A stretch of 32,938 nt of DNA, taken from assembly GCA_025765595.1 (NCBI GenBank), contig JAIVFH010000286.1, positions 1 through 32,938 on the forward strand, in the 5' to 3' direction. Every line of letters starts with the position of its first letter. Position 1 is the stretch's first letter. The notes under the pieces were generated by a model. It did no database searches and was not told the DNA's origin. It worked only from the letters and a program-made list of their open reading frames with translations. The position numbers and the translations under genes are program-made. This document shows positions 1 to 10,900 of the stretch, piece after piece. Origin of the DNA: Obelidium mucronatum (lineage: Eukaryota > Chytridiomycota > Chytridiomycetes > Chytridiales > Chytriomycetaceae).

Positions 1-558
1 TGCTCTCCAAAGGGTGGCATGCAATTCCTGCTACTGTACCAAGTTTATTATTTAAGCTCGCTGCACAACAACTGCGGTTAACCTCTATGCAAATTAGTGT
101 AGTAAGATATGGCAAGTGTACTTTATTGCATTCAGCATGCTGTGTAGCGCTGCTGTCAGTGCGTAAGCCGGGAGCTGTGTGACGGCCGGTTCGAAACCAA
201 CCTCCACCATTTGTCCCATCAACCTGCAGGTACAGACAAAATCAAAACCTGGTACTGTCACGTGACCAGGTATACCTGGTCATGAAACCTGCTCTGGCAC
301 TCTATCGCCACCCCTATACACTACTGTGTGTGACAACTTTGGGGAGGTGTTGGTAATTGTCATGGTTTGACAATTTTTTATTTGAGTCTTTCTTTTTGAA
401 ATTAACAGTATCTCATAGCAATAGTTTTCTACCAACTTCCACTTTTTTTTGGCAGTGTTTTTCACACAAGCTGCCACATGATCCCAACTGCCAAAGCTCG
501 CTGCGTTTGATAGCGCTGTGTGGATGTATTTATTATTTAATAGAAAAAATGTTGGAGT
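1..558. other. Left-edge intergenic DNA, no gene recognised
   Basis: I see no convincing coding exon here. The frames are short and interrupted on both strands. Two small structures stand out. A tRNA box B-like motif GGTTCGAAACC lies at 188-198, with a weak box A-like TAGCGCTGCTG at 145-155. A perfect 20-bp palindrome lies at 263-282. The stretch could hold the 3' flank of a gene outside the window or an old tRNA-derived repeat, and neither can be shown from this sequence alone. Confidence 0.4.
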
Positions 559-1032
559 CTATTTAAAACACCAAATTACCATTGTGTCATTCAAATACAC
601 ATTAGGTGCCTCTTCATGATCGGAAGCCTTCTTCTGAAGAGACTGTACAAGCATGTTGGCAATATTGTCAGGTCTATTGGCGAGTTCACAGAAGGTGTCA
701 ATTAGTGCAGAAATGTCCCCTTCCTCAACAGCCTGATCCAAGAGCCCCACTTGATCAGCAGGGAGTACATCAGGTGGAACGTAGTGGTATGCGATCTGGA
801 GGTCTTTCAAAGGGGTGCTTTCGGCAGGGAACTTGAACGGAAAGCCTTCCTTTGCTGCAGCTCTCTGCTTCATTCGAGCAAGCTTGGCCTGCGCCTCGGC
901 GAGCTGTTGGGCCGCCCATTCTTCTTGGGCTTTGACCTTAGCAATGGCTTCTGCCTCCCGTTTGTCTAGGAGTTGCTTCGCAGCAATGAGTTGTTGCAGT
1001 TTTGCTTCCAGACTTTCAACAGTTTCAGCCAT
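559..1032 (-). CDS. Hypothetical 157-aa protein with N-terminal coiled coil
   Basis: This is a single uninterrupted frame of 157 codons starting at ATG 1032 and ending at TAG. Residues 1 to about 60 are a highly charged, Ala/Gln/Lys/Glu-rich helix (AEAIAKVKAQEEWAAQQLAE and following) that should form a coiled coil. A short hydrophobic/proline stretch follows (FPFKFPAESTP). The C-terminal half looks globular and helical (DISALIDTFCELANRPDN). There is no signal peptide or membrane segment. I do not recognise the family. The ordered heptad character and clean start make a real gene likely, but a further 3' exon cannot be ruled out because the last residues (VIWCFK) look arbitrary. Confidence 0.55.
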   Translation of the reverse strand: MAETVESLEAKLQQLIAAKQLLDKREAEAIAKVKAQEEWAAQQLAEAQAKLARMKQRAAAKEGFPFKFPAESTPLKDLQIAYHYVPPDVLPADQVGLLDQAVEEGDISALIDTFCELANRPDNIANMLVQSLQKKASDHEEAPNVYLNDTMVIWCFK

Positions 1033-1577
1033 TTTCTAACCATAAATGTCAGTCTCCCAAAGTTACAGTCCAATGCCGCCACCACCGAACGTCACCCAGC
1101 ACCCGCTCTGTTATCGCGGTCGAATAGAGAACACACTGTAACTCAGGAGCACACCAGTACCGCTGCGAGGGTAATGCCAGGCCACATTCCCGTCTTCGGA
1201 TCAGCGGTTACCTATGGCGCCGGAGGGTTGTGTCTCACCTCCTACTCTTTCGCTAAACGCACGTAGCAACTTTACTTAATCGCTGCTTCTTCTGTTGCCG
1301 CCATCGCCTCTTTCCATTGAACAAAAAACTTGATGCACACCAATAAAAACCTTGAAGTTCCTGAATCTGTATGGTGCTTCGAATTCTTTGTTCTTTTTTA
1401 TATGCTGTTTTGGAATGGAAAAGATGAATGATGTAATGGAAGACTCTCACCTTCATATGGTGGTGGCGACAGTAAGGAGCTGAAGGCAGTGTGAGGAGCG
1501 AGATGAATTAGTATTCAATTATCTGGATGCCGTCAAAACAATCTTTTTGTGCAATTTTTCCTTCAATTTACTAAATT
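1033..1577. other. Intergenic DNA between two minus-strand genes
   Basis: This stretch holds the 5' flank of the hypothetical gene at 559-1032 and the 3' flank of the one beginning near 2077. Only short frames are present, none with a recognisable motif. A moderately GC-rich patch around 1080-1240 could be an upstream exon or promoter of the gene to its left. I cannot support either reading further. Confidence 0.35.
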
Positions 1578-2077
1578 TTATTGATCTGGAAATTCAATCT
1601 CTTCTTCGTTTACTTGTTGTTGGTCGGCTTCCTGCACCACCGCCGCAGCTTGCGTAACTGTTATAAATTGGCTCCAGATTGGATTGCAAAGCTTCTGTGC
1701 AGACTGCACTATTTCCTTTGGCTTCCAATTCAGATATTTGCTGAGCCTGTGCGGCGTATTGAAGTTGCATGGCCTCCAATTGGCTTTGTAGTGCCGAAAA
1801 TCACCTATCGGACTCTTGTTGATTCGTATCCACCTTTCCTTCCACAATCTTTCGCTCAGCCAGCTTTGGTAATCTTCAATCATCGTCGTTAAGCTCTCGA
1901 CTACTTCATTTAACGTCTCTAAATCTCTCTTTAACGTTTCAATGCCTGTTCCTCGTACCTGTAGCCCTCACTTCATCAAGACTGGCATCTTTGACAGCTT
2001 TGTTTGCTTCACCAAGCTTGAAAACCTGACAACCTTGCGCGGTATTGTGTCAGTGGAGATGAACAAGTGCTTTCCAT
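1578..2077 (-). CDS. Probable small coiled-coil gene, exon structure unresolved
   Basis: Several open segments on the minus strand read as helical, coiled-coil protein. One at about 1830-1945 contains LKRDLETLNEVVESLTTMIE, and one at about 1600-1790 contains MQLQYAAQAQQISELEAKG. They can be joined through a 50-nt GT-AG intron (GTGGATACG...CACTACAAAG) that keeps the heptad pattern. An upstream segment, FKLGEANKAVKDASLDE, at about 1975-2030 looks coding too, and a possible start is ATG 2077, 84 bp from the divergent gene at 2162. I could not find a fully consistent set of introns, and two C-terminal frames compete (stops at 1594 or 1578). I do not recognise the product. A small kinetochore, prefoldin-like or tethering subunit are only guesses. 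Confidence 0.35.
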
Positions 2078-2161
2078 TGAGACTTCTTTTCAGATTTGAA
2101 ATAACTGAATGTTCAGTGGATTTTAGCAGGAGCAAAAAGCTACAGTAAAGGAAACCCCAAC

Positions 2162-4881
2162 ATGTACTCTGATTTGTACACCACCAGTGAACGTCAACCA
2201 ACCCGTCGAGGCGACTTTGGCCACCATAAAAACAGCTCAGACAGAGATTTTGCCAGAAGAGACCGGTCCCCAGATCGACGCAGGGGCCGCAACCGCACTC
2301 GCAGCCGCAGCCGCAGCCGCAGTCCGGAGTACCGGAGCAGAGACAGAGACAGAGACAGAGACAGGGGTGGGGACCGGGAGAGAGACAGAGACACGGACAG
2401 GCGCAGCGGCCGCAGTCGAAGTCGCAGTCCAACCGTCAGGAGTCGCGACAAGGACCGGCACCACCAAGGCACCCCGGGCCTGCCTCAGCAACACGTGGTT
2501 CTCCAGGGCCTTCCGCCAGCGGCGACAGAGGCCAGCGTCATGGCGGATCTCGAAGACAAAGGCGCTTGCTTGGAGGCCGTTCGCGTGGTGATGGATCGAC
2601 ACTCGGGTTAGTCGCCTTCTTTACTCTTGGAGTTGCTATCACAATCGACTTATTGGCCATTCAGGTCTGGCTAAGGGATTTGCGTTCATCAAGTTCATTA
2701 GCACCGAGCATGCTCGACAGTTTATGGACAAACACTTTCCACACGTCTCTCTTGGTGGCTCCAGAGTTCGTCTTGAGTACTCCAAGGCCTCTCCTCTCGG
2801 CGAAGACGATTGGATCTGCACGAGTGTAACTTTTTACTCCATATTTTAGTTCAATTGTTCATGGCTCCTGCTTCTTCTTGTGTAGTGCGGCATTTCAAAC
2901 TTTCGGAAACGCGCTGTCTGTTTTCAGTGTAAATTCTCCAGAGACGGTATTGTTTTTTTAAAGTGTCTATTTTTTGACCTGACATCTTGTTTATTAGCCG
3001 CAACTTCGGCTGCTGATCACATTCCTTTGGAAGTCAATGATGGCCGAAAAGATGTTGGTACGATTCCTTGTAATCTACTTGTTGCTCTCGGACTTGATAC
3101 GCTGACTACAGAAGAGAATGTAAGTGTATCAAATCTCTGATGTCTTAATTAATCAATGGTTCTGGCAGCTCTTTACTGCTCTGCAAACATTCAATACTCC
3201 TATTACGCAGGTCAGACTCGTTAAGGACCGGTTAAACAACCAAAGCTATGGATTTGGCTTCATAGAATTTGTGGACATTCAAACGGCCACTTATTTTATG
3301 ACGCAAACATTTTCTCATGGTGGACTGAATGTTGAAGGCCGGTCAATTTCACTTGCGTTTGCTTCTCATGAAAGCTTTGTTCAAGTGTTTGAAAGAAGCG
3401 AATGGGTGACTAGTTTTTATCAGGATGCTGGGCGTTCTGTTTTCTTGAGATATTGGGACGAAAATGCGTACGCTACTGCATATCCTAGTTTTATGGGGCT
3501 TTTGGATGAAATGCCAGTGATGAAAACATCTTCTGATGAAATATCCGTGCAGTCCAATTCAATTACAGAAGCCACACGTTTTGCGTCCATTGATGATGAA
3601 CTGGCTGCATTTATGTCAGAGGTTGAGGGTGTTCCAGGAGATCTTACTTCTAGTACTCTGCCGCAATCATTGAATGAATCTTCAAACCATTCGAGTCATA
3701 TCTATGCTCCACCTGTTTTGTCGGCGACCCTCAGCGAAAATACAGATGGAGAAATCACCAACACAAACACCATTGAGCAAGGTTCGATTCATTCATTACC
3801 TCTTTAGTTATTAACTTAAAGGCTGAAATAACGATGCAGATGAAGGAGGAGATCAGATGTAAGACTCGATGAGTTTTAGTGTAAACCTGTGTTCACATCA
3901 GAACCTAGACAAGTTGACGGTTCCTCCGATCCAGTTTATTTGGACACATTGGCTGAAGATGATATGCAGCCAGAAATGGTGCCAATCGATGTCTCTGATG
4001 AAGCCCTCTTGAAGGTTTTGTATCATCGGAAGATATTGGCCCAATGGATTTATGCCAAGATACAAATTTGTCCTAAACTTTGCTCCTTGTCAATGTCAAT
4101 ATCCAGCGCCTCCCCAGTATTGAAGAAATCAACCGGGATAAATGTGATTTGAATCTGATGGCCTGTTTACTGTGTGAAAGGCAGTTCAAAGGATTGGCCG
4201 AACTCAACAAGCATCAAATGAAATCTGGCTTGCACAAAGTACACCTCTTTTCAACAGCTACTCTGTTATCTTTTTGTTATCTTGTGATTAACTGGGCTCA
4301 TCAAATCCAAAAAGACGAACTTGGAGGCGTTACGCGAAATTCAACTTTCTGATCTACGAACGGAATTAATGGCACAAATAGCTCAACAGGAATCTGCGAT
4401 GAATGCGCGTTACCGGAATCGTGCTGCAGAACGGCGAAAGATGTATGGGCAGCCTTCACGCATCTCACAAAGCCGTGGTTACGGTGAGAATTCAGGTGCT
4501 ATGAAGCAGCAGTCTCAACGGGCAACGTATGGACCTGGGCAAGGGTTTGGAGTCTCTGACCGTGCATTTCCTATGTAAGTGAAATGCGTCCTTGCCTCTA
4601 TTGGTGTATTTCTATGCACTTTCACGCCTACGTGTCGCCATGTTTTACTGATGTTTTTTAACCACTTGTGGCGACATCGTTTCCGTGTTGTCAGTGTTCC
4701 AGTCCAACCGACTATAAATGGTATTGGAGAAGATAACATTGGAAACAAAATGTTGAAGGCGATGGGTTGGAAGGAGGGCTCGGGGCTGGGTGCGAAGCGT
4801 GATGGAATCGTTGCTCCTATTGAAGCCGAAGGTTATTTGAAGGGTGCTGGAGTTGGAAGTATGCCACTCATGAAGAAATAA
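2162..4881 (+). CDS. RBM5/RBM10-like splicing regulator
   Basis: Nine exons join to 697 codons: 2162-2606, 2665-2825, 2886-2946, 2998-3119, 3169-3781, 3902-4014, 4107-4238, 4315-4574 and 4695-4881. In order the protein has an Arg/Ser/Asp-rich N-terminus, RRM1 (RNP1-like KGFAFIKF), a RanBP2-type zinc finger ([18 protein letters not shown]), RRM2 (SYGFGFIEF), an acidic linker, a C2H2 finger ([18 protein letters not shown]), an ERR-type helix ([12 protein letters not shown]) and a G-patch ([14 protein letters not shown]). This order is that of RBM5/RBM6/RBM10, which act in the nucleus on early spliceosomes and alternative splicing. The G-patch is expected to engage a DEAH helicase. Unlike the animal proteins, I find no OCRE (YxYDxxTGLYY) repeat between RRM2 and the C2H2 finger. 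Its stop lies 12 bp from the stop of the convergent dioxygenase gene. Confidence 0.9.
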
Positions 4882-4893
4882 TACAGAGTTTGT

Positions 4894-6161
4894 TTATTCT
4901 CGATTTTGGGTTTGCACTTGTCTTGATAAAAACATGAGGCGGTCTCGCATCACATCGTAGTCCACATACGCCCCTTTGAAATGCCTCTCGCCACTACCGG
5001 CATCGAACTCTGTTCTTCCATGAAGTATTCGCAAATTTCTAAATACAACAGCTGTTCCAGGCTCCAGCCGGGTACTATATATCATGTCTGGTTCTCTCAT
5101 AATGTCCTCATAGGCCCTCATTGCTTCAATTAATGACTCCATCTGTTCAGCGGTGTCAACAAAATCAAGTGGTCCTTGAAATGGAGGAGAATAAAAAGTC
5201 CTTAATCCAAACGGTGCCTCCGAAGAGAGATTGTCTTCACTGATCGTGTATCGGTGTTGCTTCATTAGATGCGAATCATTGTCATAATGGAACGTGATTG
5301 GGATTTCTGTCAGGGTCTTGTAATGGCGTGGTTGGGTTTCTTTGAGCTTCAAAGCTGCGTGGTAGGAGTCCAAAAATATGGATTCACCACCTGTCACGGA
5401 ATTCTTTAAGCTGTGAAGAAACTGGATTCCAGGCGGGGATTCAAAGTAGCTGGCCTTTCAGTGTTAGCGAATAGATAACGCGAGCAATAGAAAGAAAGAT
5501 CTCACAGAAGATCCATATGAAGGCCAAGATCAAGACTTGTATATGCAATGTTTTTAGCATTCTGTACGCTTTTGACATCCCATGTGCGACCATAAAATGT
5601 CTCCCGAATAATACACCCCATCTTTTTGACAATCTGCTCCAGTTGCGGCTCCAAAGAAGAATTATCGCCTTCTTCAACTGGGATATTTTTGATGAAGACA
5701 AGTCCGTGAGATTGTAGTTGGCCAAGTAAAGCCAACAGAGATTCAGAGTTACTTGGCAAGACAAGTTGGCGGTAATCGATATCTCCCCGCGCGCGCCGCA
5801 GTTTGGCAAAGTCCAGCGCCGTCCAAAGTGACGTTTTGAGTTGGTTAGAAGGCGGCGCGGCACCGGAGAAGCGGGCGGCATGCGTTGCCAGGAAGTCCGG
5901 CGCGAACGCCGCTCGATGCGCCCCAGGAACAGCCGACAAGCGTCCACCGGCTGCTGCCGAGAAGGACACGGTTCCGGCACCTTCGGCGACGCACGTAGTG
6001 CCGCTGGCAAGGCCGCCGGTTGAGAACAGCTTCTGGCGCGTCGAAGGATGCACGCAAGCGCTGCACTGGCAGGCATCGCGGAGCCATGCTGCTGGAATTG
6101 CGTTGACGTTGTTGCGCGTGGTGTATTGTCGAAGGAAAGGTCGAATTATTTTTGGAACCAT
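4894..6161 (-). CDS. Gamma-butyrobetaine / trimethyllysine dioxygenase family
   Basis: Two exons (5506-6161 and 4894-5449) join to 403 codons. The protein begins with a mitochondrial-type leader (MVPKIIRPFLRQYTTRN). An N-terminal zinc-binding domain follows with WLRDACQCSACVHP, as in BBOX1/TMLHE, and then a 2-oxoglutarate/Fe(II) dioxygenase fold. The iron ligands are visible as HMD (the intron falls just after this motif) and the distal His in LRILHGRTEF. FYGRTWDVK and the C-terminal GAYVDYDVMRDRL are family hallmarks. BBOX1 hydroxylates gamma-butyrobetaine to carnitine, while TMLHE hydroxylates trimethyllysine at the first step of the same pathway. I cannot separate the two by eye. A low-complexity Ala/Gly-rich stretch sits around residues 50-95. 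AATAAA overlaps the stop codon. Confidence 0.9.
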
Positions 6162-6295
6162 TTTTATTGTTTTATTGATTTTGAAACCTCTCCAATAAAG
6201 GATGCTGTCAATCGAATAGCTTCCATTGCTTTTGGATACGCTGCCTGATACATGGGCTCCACAAGAATCAAACTTGAAAATGGAAATATTAGAAT

Positions 6296-7701
6296 TCAAC
6301 AGCAGGAATGCAACAAACTCAACTTGAAGTCATGTGGCATTCCATCAAAACAGTGAACTTCCACCAAATCATTCACATTTCCAGGCTGAGATTTCATTAT
6401 GTTAACAAAATCTTCAATTTCATCGCAGAGAACCTCTGCTCCTCCATATATTATTAAAGTTCGGGGAAGAACAAGATCTTCTGGCTGACTGCTACAAATG
6501 TTGATTTTTGGTTGGTAGCGCACTCGGGTTTTTTGTGGAAAAACGATTTTTGAGCAATACTGCATTCCATCAACACTAAGAATGTCGTAGATAGGCTTTC
6601 CATGCAATGACGGACATGTGCTGATGAATGGGTTGACCCATGGAGAAAACAGTATTATTCCAGCTGGTCGGTTGTCTTCAGACACTGACTTCCCCTCTGT
6701 TGGGTGCTGAGATCCTGCTTGGATGGGCAAAGGCTGAGTGGGCGAAGTTTGGCGTGCCACGACCGAATTCAAGCGAGACGCAGGCTGAATTGAAGAGCGG
6801 GGAAATGTCGCAGAAGCTGCCTTCTCCGCAGTCGCAGGCTTCTCCGCAGCTGCTGACAGCGGTATTGGACCAGTTGAAGATTTTTTAAGGTAAGCCATGA
6901 GCGAAATTGCACAATGCGCTCCAGCACTGTCACCTCCAACCAGTATGGGAGCTGTTGTCAAGTTTTGAAGTTTTCGGAAGGTGGCTGCGGCACAATGAAT
7001 CTGGCTGGGGAAAGGGGATTCTGGTGCAAGGTCATATTCCAAAGAAAAAACAACAAGACGGCGCTTCTGGTTGTTTCCACTGGCTGCCAGCTCAAGGGCG
7101 TTGAATTCTTTGCATAGCATATAATGATGATGTGCAGCAAAATCAGATGAATTGAAAAAGTACCCTCCTCCTGAAAGAAGGTATAACATTAAGCGATTGA
7201 TTCGAAAACAAGTTTCAGTTCACGTTAAAGTACCGTGAATGTAGAGGAGAACAACAATGTTCTCGTTCAAAGTTGGCGAAGGCAAATCCAATTGAGATTC
7301 TGCAATCCAAACGCCCTTCATTTCTGCAGTATCAGAGGATAGCATAGCAGCCCCCATATTGCGAGCTTTTACTGCATCCAGCCAAGAAAAGACGCGTGTG
7401 ACTGACTTCACCTCTCTGATCGACCCTGACAGCACCCAACGCGTCGCGGCAACCGAGACGGCCGTGGCCAGGTCCAGCTTTGCCAGGGCTTGGTTGCCCA
7501 GCGAGGGCGCGAGCTGGATCGGGGCTTGTTAGCAAGGGTTGGCAGTTGAAGTTGGTTACAACGCACCCACGCCAGCAGCTTCCGCGCGACCGTGGCCGGC
7601 AGCGCCACGCACAGCACGTACACGAAGATGCCGGGCACCGAGCGCCGGCTGCGCCACGCGAGCAGGAGACACAGCAGCGCGGCCGTGCGTTTGACAGGCA
7701 T
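6296..7701 (-). CDS. Membrane-anchored alpha/beta hydrolase (HSL / steryl acetyl hydrolase-like)
   Basis: Three exons (7563-7701, 7234-7524 and 6296-7170) give 434 codons. The N-terminus MPVKRTAALLCLLLAW plus a second hydrophobic stretch (GIFVYVLCVALPATVA) predicts an ER or endomembrane anchor. The hydrolase-3 fold shows the oxyanion HGGG motif (LLYIHGGGYFF), which is assembled across the second intron. It also shows the nucleophile GDSAG, an acid in a loop like AEVLCDEIEDF, and the catalytic His in GMPHDF. This matches hormone-sensitive-lipase-like esterases such as yeast Say1 or animal AADAC, which deacetylate lipids or sterols. The substrate is inferred only. A low-complexity Ala/Pro/Ser insertion of about 60 residues follows the nucleophile region. 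The first two exons are very GC-rich. The start codon is 33 bp from that of the divergent PMT gene. Confidence 0.85.
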
Positions 7702-7734
7702 TTTGTTGTTTGTTCGAGCGCAAAAACACAGCAA
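7702..7734. promoter_or_regulatory. 33-bp divergent gap between hydrolase and PMT starts
   Basis: Only 33 bp separate the two start codons, so transcription signals must overlap one or both coding regions or their GC-rich 5' exons. I see no TATA box in the gap. Confidence 0.5.
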
Positions 7735-10700
7735 ATGCAGACGCTGCTCAGGAAGAAACGGTCGCCGCTGGCCGCCGACTCGGACGACGACTCCGCGGCC
7801 GACGCGCTGCTGCCCACAAACTACTCGTACGATGCGGGCGACGACAAGGACTCGAAGCGACGGCGCCAGGTAAACCGTGCAAGGCAACAGGCCCACTCCC
7901 CATGCTAAGTGCATTCGTGCCCCCCCTAGGACGCCGACTCGGCCAGCTACAAGCTGTGGCATGTCTATGTTCCGGTTGCTTTGACTGTGCTCTCTCTATG
8001 GACGAGGCTATACAAGATCTCGTGGGCTAATTACGTCGTATGGTGCGTGTTTTCCCCGCCTTTTAACAAGCACGGGCTCTTCTTTCCCGATCGAATCTAA
8101 TTGTTACTTGTATTGGAATAGGGACGAAGCTCACTTTGGGTGGGTGATTCAAATGCTGTCAAAGAGCCTGTTAACCAATCAATCGACACCAAAACTAGAA
8201 AATTCGCTTCCCAATACTTAAAGAGAGAGTTCTACTTCGATGTACATCCACCTATGGGTAAAATGCTTCTCGGTCTTTCAGGCCTGTTGTCATTCTACAA
8301 TGGCTCTTTTTCTTTTGAGAGTGGAAAGGAATATCCTGCAGACGTCAATTACACCGGAATGCGAGTCTTCTGTGCTCTTTTTGGTGCATTCATGGTTCCC
8401 TTGGCCTATTTCACAGGAGTCCATTTGCACATGTCGAAACCGGCTTGTGTTCTGTTGGCCTGTATGGTGATGTTTGGTACGCACGTTTATTAAAATTAAG
8501 TCGGTATGATTGTTAACATATGCCGCGTTTTTATCTCCATGTGTCGTTTGTTATATCTCCAGATATTGCGACTCTGGAAATCAGTCGATTTATCTTGTTG
8601 GATTCAATGTTGCTGTTTTTCACATCATTAAGTGTGTACTGCTTTGTTGTCTTCCGAAACTATCAAGTGAATGCGTACGTATAAATGCCCGTCCTTTTGT
8701 AGCATAGTTTGATGCTCAACTTTTTTTCAGTCCCTTTTCCAGAGAATGGTTTGTGTGGCTCCTGGCATCTGGAATTTCGTTGGGGCTGGTTACAAGTGTC
8801 AAGTGGGTCGGCCTATTTGCAATTGCTTTAGTGGGTTTGGTGAGTATGTTTGTTCTACTTTATTTGTTCTTGGGTTAAAAAGTCCTGGTTTGTTAAAGCA
8901 CACAATTGACGACCTGTGGGAAATGTTTGGAGATCTGAAGATGCACCCAGTATGTATATCTCTGTGTTTTTTTGTTTCTTTTTTTGTATTTTTTTTCGCT
9001 TATTTCAAGAGCTAGATCACTTATTTGAAGCACTGGTATTTCCGTATTGTGTGCCTTATCATTGCACCCGTTCTGTTCTACGCTTTCAATTTTTATCTGC
9101 ACTTTTGGATCTTGAATCACTCTGGCTCCGGGGATGGTCAAATGAGCTCCCTGTTTCAAGCCAATTTGATTGGAAATTCATTGAATCAAAATCCACCTGG
9201 TACTTATTTACTTTTCAGAAACTTCACATGAATCAGAACTGATCCGCTGTTAACTTTCGTGCAGTTGTTGCTTATGGTTCGATCATCACCCTTAAGAGTA
9301 GTGTTCGTGGTGGAGCTTTGCTTCACTCCCACAAAGAACATTTCCCAGAAGGATCAAAGCAACAGCAAGTTACTGCATACCATCATCAGGATAATAACAA
9401 CAAGTGGGTGATTCACCATCCATGGGACAAACCTGATGTGGATGCCACGCCAGTCTTTGTTAAGAACGGCGATGTGATCAGACTGAGTAAGTGGCTCGTA
9501 GAAATGGTTCTTTTTCTCATACTCACATTGTTTTTTCTAAGTCCATAATGAAAGTGGAAGAAACTTGCACAGTCACAAAACTCCAGCGCCGATGAGTAAG
9601 AAGGAAAACGAAGTAAGCGCGTATGGAAACGTAACCTTTGGCGATGAGAACGACTTATGGATTGTGGAAACAGTTGACGTAAGTAGGAAATGGAGTCCAA
9701 TTTGAAGTTGAATTTTTGCCTTGCAGGATATTTCGTTGTGGCGCAAACCACAAACCGTGAATGCTTTAACAACTCGTATCCTTCTCCGCCACTTTAAGAC
9801 AAAGTGTTTGCTGAGATATACGGGTGAAACTCTTCCGCAATGGGGATTTAAGCAGAATGAAGTGGCTTGTCAGAGAAGGAACCCAGATCCCAAGGATGTG
9901 GCGAACATGTGGAACGTTGAAGGGCATACCAATCCTAAATGTAATCATTTTTGTTGTGTTGCTGTGATTAGTTTTTTAACCTGAACTGAATAATTAGTGC
10001 CATCTGGAACTTCCAGTGGATTTGGTCGTCGTTTCTGGAAAGACTTTGCGGATTTGAATGTTGCCATGTGGAATTCCAACAATGCAATGACTCCAGACCC
10101 AGATAAAGAACCGGATGGATTGACTTCTCATCCATGGCAGTGGCCAATGATGTCGTTGGGACTCCGTATTTGTGGATGGGATGATGATCATGTGAAGTTC
10201 TTTTTGCTTGGAAACCCTGTTCTTTGGGTTGGAAGTACGATCAGTTTAGGGGTGTTTGTAATTTTGTTTTTGGTCTATGTTGTGCGTTGGCAACGAAAGT
10301 GCGAAGATTGGAAGAATCTTGGTTTGTGGAATTTGAGTGATCATTTTCGATGTCTTACCTGTCTCTTGCAGCTGAATGGGATAACTTCGTTTTCGCTGGA
10401 AAAGTAGGGTTTTTGGGATGGTTCCTGCATTACATCCCCTTTTTCATTATGGGGCGTGTCACATAGTAAGCTAATCGCATGGTTTACGCTAAGAAATGTC
10501 TGACTGATCTTGTATTTTATTAGTCTCCACCACTACTTTCCCGCCTTGTATTTTGCTTTAATTAACTTCGCTTTTGTTGTGGATCATTTGGGAGGAAAGT
10601 TTCAGCCATGGTTACATCGCGGAGTTATTTACAGTCTGCTGGGGTTGATTTTTCTGGTGTATTTGTACTTTGCAGACTTTGCGTTTGGAATCAAGGGGCC

Positions 10701-10758
10701 GGCATCTGCTTACAAGAGCCGAAGATGGAAGAAGGATTGGAACATTTACAACGCTTGA
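7735..10758 (+). CDS. Protein O-mannosyltransferase (PMT family)
   Basis: Fourteen exons join to exactly 742 codons including the stop, giving 741 aa, close to Pmt2/POMT2. The third exon is only 18 nt (8122-8139). An acidic cytosolic N-terminus precedes multiple membrane segments. The first luminal loop carries the catalytic Asp-Glu in VVWDEAHFG, followed by [14 protein letters not shown]. The central luminal part holds MIR repeats ([32 protein letters not shown] and [15 protein letters not shown]). More membrane helices end in [13 protein letters not shown]. PMTs transfer mannose from dolichyl-phosphate mannose to Ser/Thr of secretory proteins in the ER. A Thr-rich protein encoded at 25792 in this window would be a plausible type of substrate. 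Subclass assignment (Pmt1, Pmt2 or Pmt4) needs a tree. Confidence 0.95.
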
Positions 10759-10900
10759 CGCACTGTATTTTGATGTTTGAATAAATGTTGTGGTGAATGA
10801 AATGGAAAGTACTTTATTTTCAGAGGGATTCCCTTTCAGAAGGATTTGATTAAAAAAAGAAGTAAGTAGGAAAAGAGGACGCATCAGTTCAGCAGCATTT

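Noticed and set aside
138..200. A tRNA gene or tRNA-derived SINE at the left edge
   Set aside because: Box B is perfect, but the box A match is weak, no T33 or anticodon stem is found, and no tail or second copy is visible.
3782..3901. A short extra exon (3840-3860) in the RBM5-like gene
   Set aside because: Including it puts the following exon out of frame. A single 120-nt intron joins Gln and Glu codons cleanly and keeps the total divisible by three.
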